The notes under the pieces are model-generated. The model was not told the origin of the DNA, searched no databases, and saw nothing but the letters and a program-made list of their open reading frames with translations. The translations under genes were made by a program, and so were the position numbers. 64,000 bases of DNA from Comamonadaceae bacterium (GTDB taxonomy: Bacteria; Pseudomonadota; Gammaproteobacteria; Burkholderiales; Burkholderiaceae_C): the NCBI GenBank assembly GCA_027483665.1, contig JAIXUC010000003.1:62001-126000 (forward strand), read 5' to 3'. Every line of letters begins with the position of its first letter. Position 1 is the stretch's first letter. Below are positions 8,591 to 17,593 of this stretch, in pieces.

Positions 8591-10062
8591 ACCCCACCGA
8601 CAACCCAGCGCGCACGCGACCTGGCTTGTCACTCAAGCGGCAGTTGCTGCTGTGGTTGCTGGTGCCGCAGTTGGTGCTGTGGCTGGTGGGCGGTTGGCTG
8701 GCTTACCAAACCGCGCTGAGCTACGCCGAAAAAGCCATCGACCAATCGCTGACGCAAACCGTGCGCTCCTTGGCGCGGCAGGTCAAGCCCATCGGCTCGG
8801 GCCTGCTGGTGGACTTTCCCCGGGCGGCGCAAGACATCATCGAACAAGACCCGCAGGACCGTGTGAGCTACATGGTGTCGTCGCCGCCGGGGCAGTTTGT
8901 GCTGGGTAACGCGCAACTGCCCCCACCACCGCCTGCAACCTTGAGCGAGCGCGGCATCGCCACCGACCAAGCGCTGGTTTATGGCGCGCAGATCGAGGGC
9001 AAGCCGGTGCGCGTGGCGCTGCTCGAGGTGGACTACGGCGAGCCGGGTTCGCCGCAGCGGCTGCGCGTGCAAATGGCGCGCAGCTTGGCAGCCCAGCAGG
9101 CCATTGCGCGTGAACTGGTCACCGACATCTTGGTGCCTCTGGTGCTGCTGGGCGGCGTGTTGGGTCTGCTGGTGTGGGCCGGCATCAGCCGAGGGCTGCA
9201 ACCCCTGCGCCGCTTGGCCGGGCAAATCAGCGCGCGCCAAGACCTGCGCCTGTCGGCCATGGCGCCCATCGAAATGGCCCAAGCCCCACAAGAAGTTCAC
9301 GCACTGGCTGGCGCGCTCAACCAATTGCTGGCCACGGTGCAGCGCAGCCTGACACAAGAAAAGCGCTTCTTGAGCGACGCTGCGCACCAGTTGCGCACGC
9401 CGTTGGCGGGCCTCATCAGCCAAGCCGAGTTGGCAGTCCAGGAGGTTCAAGCGGCCAGCGGCGCACCAGAGGGCCTGCGCGAGCGTTTGCTCAAAGTGCA
9501 AGCCGGCGCAGAGCGCAGCGCGCACTTGGTGCATCAGTTGTTGGCCTTGGCGCACCACGAAGCCGAGGTGGTGTTGCAACCGCTGGACTTGGCCGCTCTG
9601 GCGCGCAGCGTGGCCCGCGAATGGACGCCGCGCGCGCTGGCAGCAGGGATCGACCTGGGCTATGAGGGCCCCGAGCACATGCCGATGCGCGGCGAACAAC
9701 TGCTGCTGCGGGAGGCTTTGAGCAACCTGCTGGACAACGCGCTGCGCTACGCCGGGCGCGGTGCCAGCGTGACCGTGGCGCTGCACACCAGCACCGACAC
9801 CCGCAACAGCTCGCAAACCCAGGCGGTGCTGTCGGTGCGCGACAACGGCCCGGGCTTGGCGCGCGAAGACCTCGAGCGCGTGTTCGAACGCTTCTGGCGC
9901 GCCAGTGACTTGCCCGGCGGCTGCGGCCTGGGCTTGGCCATCGTTCAAGAAATCGCCCTGCGCCACGGCGGCCGAGCCAGCGCAGACACCGAGCCCCCGC
10001 ATGGCCTGCGGGTGAGCTTGTTTTTGCCTTTGGGACACCATGCCCACACAAGCCCCCCATGA
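8587..10062 (+). CDS. Sensor histidine kinase (QseC-like)
   Basis: A 491-residue inner-membrane kinase, the evident partner of the preceding regulator. A first transmembrane helix lies at about 18-38, a periplasmic sensor region follows, and a second helix (LVPLVLLGGVLGLLVWAG) lies at about 180-198, then a HAMP-like linker. The phospho-histidine is in FLSDAAHQLRTPL (about 264). ATP-binding boxes are NLLDNALRYAG (N), DNGPGLA (G1) and GCGLGLAIV (G2). The ligand is not evident. The GTG start at 8587 overlaps the regulator stop, and its own stop overlaps the next ATG by 4 bp. Confidence 0.93.
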   Translation: MNPTDNPARTRPGLSLKRQLLLWLLVPQLVLWLVGGWLAYQTALSYAEKAIDQSLTQTVRSLARQVKPIGSGLLVDFPRAAQDIIEQDPQDRVSYMVSSPPGQFVLGNAQLPPPPPATLSERGIATDQALVYGAQIEGKPVRVALLEVDYGEPGSPQRLRVQMARSLAAQQAIARELVTDILVPLVLLGGVLGLLVWAGISRGLQPLRRLAGQISARQDLRLSAMAPIEMAQAPQEVHALAGALNQLLATVQRSLTQEKRFLSDAAHQLRTPLAGLISQAELAVQEVQAASGAPEGLRERLLKVQAGAERSAHLVHQLLALAHHEAEVVLQPLDLAALARSVAREWTPRALAAGIDLGYEGPEHMPMRGEQLLLREALSNLLDNALRYAGRGASVTVALHTSTDTRNSSQTQAVLSVRDNGPGLAREDLERVFERFWRASDLPGGCGLGLAIVQEIALRHGGRASADTEPPHGLRVSLFLPLGHHAHTSPP

Positions 10063-11183
10063 CCACTCAGCCCGTTCAACCGAGCAAGGCAAGCGCCGCA
10101 CCTGACGGCCACCCCACCATCAACCTCGCCCTGCAAGGCGGAGGCTCGCACGGCGCCTTCACTTGGGGCGTGCTCGACGCGCTGCTGGAAGACGGACGCT
10201 TGCACATCGAAGGCATCAGCGGCACCAGCGCCGGGGCCATGAATGCGGTGGTGCTGGCACATGGCTTTGCCATCGCGCGCGACCAGCGCCGCGGCGACCC
10301 GCATGAGTGCGCGCGCGAATCGCTGTCGCGCTTTTGGGAAGGCGTGATTGGCATGGGCGCGCTCTCGGAGTTGCAGCGCGCACCTTTTGATTTGGTGTTT
10401 GGCCGTGGCACTGGCTCACGCGCAATGCCCGGCGCGCTGCTGGCCAACGCCATGGCCAACTTTTGGTCGCAGGCGCTCTCGCCCTACCAGCGCAACCCGC
10501 TGGACATCAACCCGCTGCGTCAGTTTCTGCAAGGGCTGGTGGATTTCGAGCGGCTGCAAGCGCCCGGCGTGCCCAAGGTGTTTGTGGTGGCCACACGGGT
10601 GTCGAGCGGCAAGGCCGAGGTGTTTTCTGGCCGGCGACTCACCGCCGACGCGGTGATGGCATCGGCCTGCCTGCCCACCGTGTTCCAGGCGGTGACCATT
10701 GAAGGCGACCACTTTTGGGATGGCGGTTTCTCAGGCAACCCGGCGCTGCACCCGCTCATCTACCAATGCCGCTCGCGCGACATCGTGCTGGTGCAGATCA
10801 ACCCCATCCAGCGCGAGCAGTTACCGCAGACCAGTGCCGAAATCATGGACCGCATCAACGAAGTGACCTTCAACGCAGGCCTCATCGCTGAAATGCGCGC
10901 CATCGATTTTGTGAAGCGGCTGCTGGCACAAGGCAAGCTCGACCCGAGTGCCTACAAAGACGTGCTGATGCACCGCATCGACGGCGGCCAAGCGCTGAAG
11001 GCCTATGCAGCGTCCACCAAAAGCTCGGCCAGCGGCGAACTCATCCACAAGCTGCGCGACCTGGGCCGCACCTGCGCGAAGGAATGGCTGGCAGAGCACC
11101 ACAGCGCACTCGGCCAGCGCGACAGCGTGAACATCAAGCGCGATTACCTCGACGACCTGCGCGTGCCTGTGGCGCCAGACTGA
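10059..11183 (+). CDS. Patatin-like phospholipase family protein
   Basis: A 374-residue serine lipase-type protein. The oxyanion-hole loop is LQGGGSHGAF (about 28-37), the nucleophile serine lies in GISGTSAGAM (about 60) and the dyad aspartate in DGGFSGNPAL (about 225). No signal peptide or membrane anchor is seen, so it is expected in the cytosol. It overlaps the kinase gene by 4 bp, so this lipid-hydrolase candidate sits in the same operon as the two-component system, hinting that the system responds to membrane or lipid state. That link is inference. Confidence 0.9.
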   Translation: MTTQPVQPSKASAAPDGHPTINLALQGGGSHGAFTWGVLDALLEDGRLHIEGISGTSAGAMNAVVLAHGFAIARDQRRGDPHECARESLSRFWEGVIGMGALSELQRAPFDLVFGRGTGSRAMPGALLANAMANFWSQALSPYQRNPLDINPLRQFLQGLVDFERLQAPGVPKVFVVATRVSSGKAEVFSGRRLTADAVMASACLPTVFQAVTIEGDHFWDGGFSGNPALHPLIYQCRSRDIVLVQINPIQREQLPQTSAEIMDRINEVTFNAGLIAEMRAIDFVKRLLAQGKLDPSAYKDVLMHRIDGGQALKAYAASTKSSASGELIHKLRDLGRTCAKEWLAEHHSALGQRDSVNIKRDYLDDLRVPVAPD

Positions 11184-11195
11184 AGTGTTCTGACC

Positions 11196-12356
11196 CTAAA
11201 CCAAGCGCCGCTGCGTGCTGGCATCGAACCAGCTCGGGGCTTCGGTGTTCAGGCGCAGCCCGACGCTGTCGCCCACGTTCACCGAGGTGCGCGGTGCGAC
11301 GCGCACGGTCACATCGGCGGCTTCGGTTTGGACAACCACATAGGTGTCAGCCCCGGTGGGCTCGACCAGCGTCACCACGCCGCGCCAAGCCGCATCGGCG
11401 TCCAGCGCCAAGTGTTCTGGGCGCAGGCCCAGCAGCACGGGCGCGTCTGACACCGGGCAGGGCAGGTCGAGCCGCGTGCCAGCCAGCGTCAAACCCGCTG
11501 CACCCAGGCCCTGGCCTTGCACCAGGTTCATGGTGGGCGAGCCGATGAAGGTGGCGACGTAGGTGTTGGCTGGGCGGCTGTAGATGTCGTCTGGCGTGCC
11601 CAGTTGTTGCAGCACGCCGTCCTTCATGACCGCGATGCGGCTGCCCAGCGTCAGCGCTTCGATTTGGTCGTGCGTGACGTACACGCTGGTGATGCCGCTC
11701 AACTGGTGCAGGCGCTTGATTTCTGCGCGCATCTCCACGCGCAGCTTGGCGTCGAGGTTGGACAGCGGCTCATCGAACAAAAACAAGCGCGGCTGGCGCG
11801 CCAGAGCCCGGCCCATGGCCACGCGCTGGCGCTGGCCGCCCGAGAGTTGCGCCGGGCGACGTTGCAAGAGGTGCTCGATTTGCAGCATGGCCGCCACTTC
11901 CTGGATGCGTGCGGTGCGCTGCGCCTTGGGCACGCCGCGCATCTCCAGCGCAAAGCCGATGTTGTCTGCGACCGTCATGGTGGGGTAGAGCGCATAGCTT
12001 TGAAACACCATGGCGATGTCGCGCTGCGCTGGCGGCACGCCCACCACATCACGCCCGGCGATTCGAATCTCACCCTCGGTCGGCTCTTCCAGGCCAGCAA
12101 TGATGTTGAGCAAGGTCGATTTGCCGCAGCCCGAAGGCCCGACCAAGATCAGGAACTCGCCCGGGGCCACGTCGATGTCGATGCGCTGCAGCACCTCGAC
12201 CATCTTGTCGCCCTGGCCGAAGCATTTGCGGATGCCGTGGATGTGCAGCGCCGAGGCCTGGGGCTTGGGCGCTGATTTGGCTGCAGCCGCTGGGATGGAT
12301 GCGCTGTTGGGTGCCCCAGTGGTGCTGGGCTGTGGCTGGGTGGATGTCATCGCCAT
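11196..12356 (-). CDS. gtsD: Sugar ABC transporter ATPase (MalK/UgpC type), GtsD-like
   Basis: A 386-residue ATP-hydrolysing subunit. Walker A is GPSGCGKST (about 72-80), the ABC signature is LSGGQRQRVAMGRAL and Walker B is LFLFDEPLSNLDAKLR. The C-terminal regulatory TOBE/OB domain includes LGLRPEHL, as in sugar importers of the CUT1 class. The first 30 residues are a low-complexity Ala/Pro/Gln extension; an ATG nearer the domain is absent. It is the last gene of the gtsABCD-type operon, 54 bp after the permease gene. Confidence 0.9.
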   Translation of the reverse strand: MAMTSTQPQPSTTGAPNSASIPAAAAKSAPKPQASALHIHGIRKCFGQGDKMVEVLQRIDIDVAPGEFLILVGPSGCGKSTLLNIIAGLEEPTEGEIRIAGRDVVGVPPAQRDIAMVFQSYALYPTMTVADNIGFALEMRGVPKAQRTARIQEVAAMLQIEHLLQRRPAQLSGGQRQRVAMGRALARQPRLFLFDEPLSNLDAKLRVEMRAEIKRLHQLSGITSVYVTHDQIEALTLGSRIAVMKDGVLQQLGTPDDIYSRPANTYVATFIGSPTMNLVQGQGLGAAGLTLAGTRLDLPCPVSDAPVLLGLRPEHLALDADAAWRGVVTLVEPTGADTYVVVQTEAADVTVRVAPRTSVNVGDSVGLRLNTEAPSWFDASTQRRLV

Positions 12357-12410
12357 GGGGTGCTGCTCTGTGTGGGCTTGTGCTGTGCGCTGTCCTGTAC
12401 GGTCTGCGCT

Positions 12411-13325
12411 TCAGCCCTTGACCGCGCCGGCTGTGAGCCCGCGCACGAAATAGCGGCCTGCCAGCACGTAGACCACCAGGGTGGGCAGACCCGCGATGAT
12501 GGCTGCTGCCATGTCCACGTTGTAGTTCTTCACGCTGCTGGTGGTGTTGGCCAGGTTGTTCAGGCCGACGGTGATGGGCCGGGAGTCGGTGCCGCTGAAG
12601 ACCACGCCAAAGAGGAAGTCGTTCCAGATGCTGGTGAACTGCCAAATGAGCGTGACCATGATGATGGGCGTGGACATGGGCAGCACGATGCGCCAGAAGA
12701 TTTGCCAGAAGCCAGCGCCGTCGATGCGCGCAGCACTCACCAGCTCTTGCGGAATGGCGGCGTAGTAATTGCGAAAGAACAAGGTTGCACCGGACAGACC
12801 GGCCAAGCAATGCACCAAGACCAGCCCGGCCACCGAGCTGGACAAACCCAGCCAGCCCAGCACTTGGCTCATGGGCAGCAGCACCACCTGAAACGGCATG
12901 AAAACGCCGAACAGCAAAAAACCAAACAGCAGGTCGGAGCCGCGGAACTTCCACAGGCTCAAGACATAGCCGTTGAGTGCGCCCCAAGCGGTGGAAATCA
13001 GCACCGCTGGCACGGCCATGGCGACCGAATTCCAGAAAAAAGGCTGCAGGCCGTTGCAGTCCACCCCGGTACAGGCCGAAGACCAGGCCAGCCCCCAGCT
13101 GCTGGTGTCGATGGTGCTGGGCAGACTCAGCAGGTTGCCCGCGCGGATCTGCTCCGCGTCCTTGAGCGAAGTCACCACCATCACGTACAGCGGCAACAAA
13201 AAGAAGGCCGCGGCCAGCAGCAGCACCGCGTACAGCGACCAACGTGCCAGCTGCGCGCCGCCCGACACGGGCACGCGCCGGGCAGGTGCCACCGGCGCCA
13301 AGGTTGGGGCGGACTCAGCGCTCAT
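12411..13325 (-). CDS. gtsC: Carbohydrate ABC transporter permease (MalG-like), GtsC-like
   Basis: A 304-residue inner-membrane permease with an N-terminal helix (about 30-50), several further hydrophobic segments, and the EAA-type coupling loop ELVSAARIDGAGFWQIFWRIVLPMS (about 205-229; shown motif core ARIDGAG) that docks on the ATPase. It resembles the GtsC subunit of the Pseudomonas glucose transporter. The start overlaps the stop of the upstream permease gene by 11 bp, so translation is coupled. Confidence 0.9.
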   Translation of the reverse strand: MSAESAPTLAPVAPARRVPVSGGAQLARWSLYAVLLLAAAFFLLPLYVMVVTSLKDAEQIRAGNLLSLPSTIDTSSWGLAWSSACTGVDCNGLQPFFWNSVAMAVPAVLISTAWGALNGYVLSLWKFRGSDLLFGFLLFGVFMPFQVVLLPMSQVLGWLGLSSSVAGLVLVHCLAGLSGATLFFRNYYAAIPQELVSAARIDGAGFWQIFWRIVLPMSTPIIMVTLIWQFTSIWNDFLFGVVFSGTDSRPITVGLNNLANTTSSVKNYNVDMAAAIIAGLPTLVVYVLAGRYFVRGLTAGAVKG

Positions 13326-14193
13326 GGGGTTTGCGGCGCAGTTCGCTGTAGAGATAGGGCACGACGATGGCGGCCACCGTGGCCAGCATCATCATGGCGC
13401 TGGCAGAGCCCAGGCCGATTTGCCCGCGCGTGAAGCTCATGGCATACATGAAGGTGGCCGGCACGTCGCTGGCGTAGCCCGGCCCGCCGTTGGTGAGCGC
13501 CATGACCAAGTCAAAGCTCTTGATGGCCAAGTGCGACAAGATCATCACCGTGGAAAACACCACGGGCCGCAGCATCGGCAAGATGATGCGCCAGTAAATG
13601 CGCGGCAAGCTGGCCCCATCGATCTGCGCGGCGCGGATGATGCTGTCGTCAATCCCGCGCAAGCCCGCCAGAAACAAAGCCATGGCAAAGCCCGCGCTCT
13701 GCCAAATGCCAGCGATCACCACGCAGTAAATGGCGGTGTCGGTTTGCACCAGCCAGTCGAAAGAAAAACTGGCCCAGCCCCAGTCCTGCATCAGCTTTTC
13801 CAGGCCGAGGCTGGGGTTCAAGATCCATTTCCAGGCGGTGCCGGTCACCACGAATGACAGCGCCATGGGGTAGAGGTAGATGGTGCGCAGCGCGCCTTCA
13901 GCCCGCACCCGCTGGTCGAGCAGAACGGCCAGCCCCAGGCCCAAAACCAGCGAGCCACCCACGTACAGCAAGCCAAAGATGCCCAGGTTGGTCAGCGCCA
14001 CCCACCAGCGGTCCATCTCCCACAAAGCGAGGTAGTGCACCGGCCCGACCCACTCGTAATTGGGCAGCATGCGCGACGCACTGAACGACAGCACCCCGTT
14101 CCAGGCCATGAGGCCATAGATGAAGGCGAAGCCCAGCACAAAGCCGGGGGCCACCACCAAACGAGGCAGCCAAGTTTCAATGCGGCGCGACAT
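13315..14193 (-). CDS. gtsB: Sugar ABC transporter permease (MalF-like), GtsB-like
   Basis: A 292-residue inner-membrane protein with six likely helices and the coupling loop IIRAAQIDGASLPRIYWRI (about 190-210). The pairing with a MalG-like permease and a GtsA-like binding protein marks the CUT1 glucose/mannose-type importer. The gene starts 31 bp after the binding-protein stop. Confidence 0.9.
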   Translation of the reverse strand: MSRRIETWLPRLVVAPGFVLGFAFIYGLMAWNGVLSFSASRMLPNYEWVGPVHYLALWEMDRWWVALTNLGIFGLLYVGGSLVLGLGLAVLLDQRVRAEGALRTIYLYPMALSFVVTGTAWKWILNPSLGLEKLMQDWGWASFSFDWLVQTDTAIYCVVIAGIWQSAGFAMALFLAGLRGIDDSIIRAAQIDGASLPRIYWRIILPMLRPVVFSTVMILSHLAIKSFDLVMALTNGGPGYASDVPATFMYAMSFTRGQIGLGSASAMMMLATVAAIVVPYLYSELRRKPHER

Positions 14194-14224
14194 GCGTGGC
14201 GCTCAGGCTCTCTCAGCCAGCGAA

Positions 14225-15541
14225 TCAGTTGGTCTTGGCCGCAGCGCCAATCTTCTTCATCGCGTCAGCAACCGTCATCTTGTCGTCGTTCCAGAACTGG
14301 CTGACCGCATCCTTGATGGCGCCTTCAGCAGCTGGCTTCACAGCCATGCCGTGGGCGATGGAAGGCAGCAAGCCGCCGGTCTTGGCCGTGTCCACGAAGT
14401 CTTTGGTGGAGGTCTTGGCGCATTCATCGAACTTGTCCATCTTCATGTTCAGGCGCACCGGGATGGAGCCCTTGTTCAGGTTGAAGACTTCCTGAAACTC
14501 AGGTCCCATGATGGCCGCTGCCAAGTCGCCTTGCGCCTTTTGCGCGTCGGTCGACTTGAGCTTGAACATGGCAAAGGAGTCGACGTTGAAGGTGTATGCA
14601 TTGGCTGTGCCGGGCGCTGCTGCGCACAGGAAGTCTTTGCCTGGGACCTTGCCAGCTGCAATGAACTCGCCCTTGGCCCAATCGCCCATGAACTGAAAGC
14701 CGGCCTTGCCTTGCATGACCATGGCGGTGGCCAAATTCCAGTCGCGCCCGGGCGCTGCCGGGTCGGTGTAGGACTTGATCTTGCGGAAGGTTTCCAGCGA
14801 CTTCTTCATGGTGTCGCTGCCCAGTGCCTTCGGGTCGAGCTTGATGAAAGCATCGCTGTAGAACTTGGCGCCACCCACACCCAGGGCCACGGTTTCAAAG
14901 GTGGTGAAGTCCTGCCAGTTCTGCCCGCCGTGCGCCACGGGGATCAGGCCGGCCTTCTTGATTTTTTCTGCTGCTGCAAAGAACTCGTCGTAGTTCTTGG
15001 GCATGGCTGCCACGCCTGCCTTCTTCAACACGTCGGGGCTAGCCCAGACCCAGTTCACGCGGTGGACGTTGACCGGTGCTGCCACGTACACGCCTTTGTG
15101 CTTCATGACATCGGCCACCACCTTGGGCAGCAGGCTGTCCCACTTCTCGGCCTTGGCCACGGGGTCCAGGTTGGCCAGCACGCCTTCGTTGGCCCACTCC
15201 TGAATGGCGGGGCCCTTGATTTGCGCGGCTGCTGGTGGGTTGCCAGACACCACGCGGCTTTTCAGCACGGTCATGGCGTTGTCACCGCCGCCGCCGGCCA
15301 CAGCAAAGTCCTTCCAGGTGTGGCCCTTGGCCTGCATGATCTTCTTGAGCTCTGCCACCGACTTGGCCTCGCCGCCAGAAGTCCACCAGTGCAAGACCTC
15401 CACTTCACCGGCCTGCGCGGTGCCAGCAAAGGCCACGAGTGAAACAAGCGCCGCAGTGGCCGTGCGACGGAACACGCGCGCAGCACAGGCCGAACGCTGG
15501 AACATGGGCACGGCTGGAGCCGCTTGGGTGTGTTTGTGCAT
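14225..15541 (-). CDS. gtsA: Sugar ABC transporter substrate-binding protein, GtsA-like
   Basis: The 438-residue precursor is a periplasmic solute-binding protein. I set the start at 15541 (MHKHTQ...) because AGGAG lies 7 bases upstream; an in-frame ATG at 15643 would add 34 unlikely residues. A signal peptide with a basic N-region, hydrophobic VSLVAFAG and cleavage at AQA-GEVEV is visible. The mature protein opens EVLHWWTSGGEAKSV and contains AVAGGGGDNAMTVLKSR, AAAQIKGPAIQEWA, HRVNWVWA and GDWAKGEF, matching the GtsA glucose-binding family of Pseudomonas. The ROK kinase gene nearby would phosphorylate imported hexose. Confidence 0.92.
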   Translation of the reverse strand: MHKHTQAAPAVPMFQRSACAARVFRRTATAALVSLVAFAGTAQAGEVEVLHWWTSGGEAKSVAELKKIMQAKGHTWKDFAVAGGGGDNAMTVLKSRVVSGNPPAAAQIKGPAIQEWANEGVLANLDPVAKAEKWDSLLPKVVADVMKHKGVYVAAPVNVHRVNWVWASPDVLKKAGVAAMPKNYDEFFAAAEKIKKAGLIPVAHGGQNWQDFTTFETVALGVGGAKFYSDAFIKLDPKALGSDTMKKSLETFRKIKSYTDPAAPGRDWNLATAMVMQGKAGFQFMGDWAKGEFIAAGKVPGKDFLCAAAPGTANAYTFNVDSFAMFKLKSTDAQKAQGDLAAAIMGPEFQEVFNLNKGSIPVRLNMKMDKFDECAKTSTKDFVDTAKTGGLLPSIAHGMAVKPAAEGAIKDAVSQFWNDDKMTVADAMKKIGAAAKTN

Positions 15542-15724
15542 GGGAAGGTCTCCTGGGTGTGGATGGCGGCTTGGGTCTGCCCGGGCCGTCTCTTGTGCAG
15601 CAGCCAGCACCATGCCGACCGCATGCTTTAATTTTTCATTCATAAATGGGGCATTCGCCTAGGGATTTACCCCGCACCCTGCCCAGAAAGAGCCGCGAAG
15701 AGGGCCCCGAGAAGGGCCGTGCGA
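15542..15724 (-). other. Leader region upstream of the gtsABCD operon
   Basis: This gap of 183 bp contains an AT-rich patch at 15628-15650 (atttttcattcataaatg on the plus strand), unlike the surrounding DNA, and is the likely promoter area of the sugar transporter operon. I could not pick a convincing -35/-10 pair or operator by eye. Confidence 0.4.
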
Positions 15725-16330
15725 TCAGCCTTGGGAGGCTTGCCGGGGCTGATCCGCCTGCCGTTCGGCCATTCGGTTGGCCACTCGATGGGCCTCGTGG
15801 TCTGCCTGCGGCAGTTCGCCGGCGGCCTGGGTGGGCTGTGCCAGACCGCTCACGTACAGACGGCTGATCTCGCCGTTGCCGTCCACGCTGGCTCTGGCCA
15901 GAAAGTGCAGGGACTGCATGTGCGCCAAGGCGGTCAGGTAGACGTTGCCGGGTTGGCGCAAAACGGGATCGGAGATGAGGATGGGCACGCGCCCCGTTTC
16001 CGTGCCGCGCAAACCCATGTGGCCGCAGCCGCTGTCAAGGTCGACCTCGAGCAAAACGCCGTCATAGGCCATCTCGGGCAAAAAGGCGACTTCCTGTGCA
16101 AGGGGCACAGCGCCTGCTGGGGCGCGCTGCGCAGGCCTGATGTCGGCGGCTGAGCGTGGGGCCTGGTGAGAGCCCTCTTGGATACGGTGGCCGTGGTGGG
16201 CGGGCGCTTGTGCCTCGCGATGCGCTGGCCGCAAGGCCTCAGCCATGCGGTCCACACTGTCGAACAGGCGATTGGTGACGTCGGCCTGTTGCCCCAGAGA
16301 GGGGCCGAACGACGATTCGAAGGACTTCAT
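15725..16330 (-). CDS. Hypothetical protein
   Basis: A 201-residue product that I do not recognise. The start at 16330 is chosen because a TTGGAGC ribosome-binding site lies upstream; the longer frame to 16399 lacks one. The N-terminal 100 residues are rich in Ala, Pro, Gln and His and look disordered. A better-structured middle part (about 103-170: EVAFLPEMAYDGVLLEVDLD, then GRVPILISDPVLRQPGNVYLTAL and HFLARASVDGNGEISRLYVSGL) looks like a small beta-rich domain. There is no signal peptide or membrane helix. It sits between the gts operon and the kinase gene on the same strand; no role can be stated. Confidence 0.55.
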   Translation of the reverse strand: MKSFESSFGPSLGQQADVTNRLFDSVDRMAEALRPAHREAQAPAHHGHRIQEGSHQAPRSAADIRPAQRAPAGAVPLAQEVAFLPEMAYDGVLLEVDLDSGCGHMGLRGTETGRVPILISDPVLRQPGNVYLTALAHMQSLHFLARASVDGNGEISRLYVSGLAQPTQAAGELPQADHEAHRVANRMAERQADQPRQASQG

Positions 16331-16571
16331 GGGTACTGCTCCAACGGCTGAACTGCGGCCTGAACCGTCCGAGGGCGCCCAACCGCTGCGCGACCTCATG
16401 ACGCCTGGCAGGAGGCCAGGTTCTCCGTCAGCACCGTCATTCAGACTTCTTCAGCCCGAGTAACCCACCGACCTGGTCAGGATATCCGCCACACCTGCGC
16501 CCGTCGACCCTGTCGAGGGCTGTTTCGCCGAGGGTTTCCACGGATAGGCAGGCCGCGCCGAAAGCGAACCC
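16331..16571. other. Intergenic, 241 bp, no gene seen
   Basis: No plausible coding frame with a ribosome-binding site is visible. It contains short self-complementary stretches such as gtcgaccctgtcgaggg near 16502 (imperfect), but no U-tract terminator. It separates the hypothetical gene from the ROK kinase gene. Confidence 0.4.
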
Positions 16572-17579
16572 TCAAGCGGCGACCGCAGCAGCAGCGAAGT
16601 CACCCACGCGCTGGCCCAAGCCTGCGGGCAGCAGCCGACAGCCCTGCGTGAGTGAGGGCAGCTTCCCGTCGATGTGCGCTGCCAGCCTGGGCAACAAGAA
16701 CTCGTGGTGGTGCCAAAAAACACTGCCGCCCAGGCTGATGGCCTGCAAGTCGAGCGTGACGATCAGGTTGTACAAAGCGCGCCCCATGTCACGGCACAAG
16801 GCGTCCACCACCGCCAGAGCCTGCGCTTCGCCGTCGCGGGCTGCCTGCAACAGCACCGCCGCCTCGCGGCCGAACCTGCGCTCGATGGCGTTGCCCGCCA
16901 CCAAACCCTCCAGGTCGCCGACGTTGCCGCAGCCGCACAGCGCGTCGGCGTTGTCGCTCACAAACATGTGCCCGGCGTGACCGGCGTTGCCGTGCTTGCC
17001 CCGAAGCACCACACCATCGACGCACAAACCCACGCCGATGCCTGTGCTCCAGGTGAGGTAGGCGCAGTGGTCCAGCCCTTGCAGCGCACCCCAACGGCGC
17101 TCGGCCTGCAAAGCGCCAATGGCGTCGTTGACCACGCGCACCTGGGGGAACACGGCTCGGAGCGGCCCTTCCAGCGGGGCATGCGTCCAGTCGTTGGGCA
17201 AGCCCCGAGCCGGGCCGGCGAGGCCGCCGCAGATGTTGGGCGCGGCCAGAGCGATGCCGTCTGCTGTCAAAACAAACGGCCCACAAGAGGACACGCCGAC
17301 CGCCAGCACGTCACAGCGCTCGGCACCCACACTGGCCAGCGCCGAGTCGGTGAGCCGCAACACTTGCTGGGCCAAGGCATCGGGCGCGCCGGTTTTGGCG
17401 GTGGGCTCGCTGTGGCGCGCCAGCAGCAGGTCTGGCGCTGGGCCACCGCCAGCACTGGGCGCGTCCAAGCCGTCGCGCATGAGGCTCACCGCGACCTTGG
17501 TGCCGCCAATGTCCACACAGACACGCCAGCTGGCAGGCTGGCGGCTTGGCTTGCTCTCGGTCATGGGGTTCGCAGTCAT
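16572..17579 (-). CDS. ROK-family sugar kinase (glucokinase-like)
   Basis: A 335-residue cytosolic kinase of the ROK family, expected to phosphorylate a hexose, probably glucose given the adjacent importer. The phosphate-1 loop is CVDIGGTKVAVSL (about 20-32); VVNDAIGAL and WSTGIGVGLCVDG form the phosphate-2 and sugar regions, and GHAGHMF carries the catalytic-site histidine. The zinc motif, normally CxCGxxGCxE, reads CGCGNVGDLE, so the third cysteine is aspartate. The longer frame to 17813 overlaps the DUF2905 gene, so I take ATG 17579 (MTANPMTESK); ATG 17564 is an alternative. Neither has a strong ribosome-binding site. Confidence 0.85.
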   Translation of the reverse strand: MTANPMTESKPSRQPASWRVCVDIGGTKVAVSLMRDGLDAPSAGGGPAPDLLLARHSEPTAKTGAPDALAQQVLRLTDSALASVGAERCDVLAVGVSSCGPFVLTADGIALAAPNICGGLAGPARGLPNDWTHAPLEGPLRAVFPQVRVVNDAIGALQAERRWGALQGLDHCAYLTWSTGIGVGLCVDGVVLRGKHGNAGHAGHMFVSDNADALCGCGNVGDLEGLVAGNAIERRFGREAAVLLQAARDGEAQALAVVDALCRDMGRALYNLIVTLDLQAISLGGSVFWHHHEFLLPRLAAHIDGKLPSLTQGCRLLPAGLGQRVGDFAAAAVAA

Positions 17580-17593
17580 GGGGTGGCTTGCAT

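Noticed and set aside
6281-8632. 783-residue open frame on the minus strand across cca and the response regulator
   Set aside because: It is a shadow of GC-rich codon bias; cca, the small membrane protein and the regulator on the plus strand have clear motifs in this span.
15719-16153. Plus-strand frame of 144 codons opposite the hypothetical gene
   Set aside because: It has no ribosome-binding site, whereas the minus-strand frame has a good one and a more protein-like C-terminal half.
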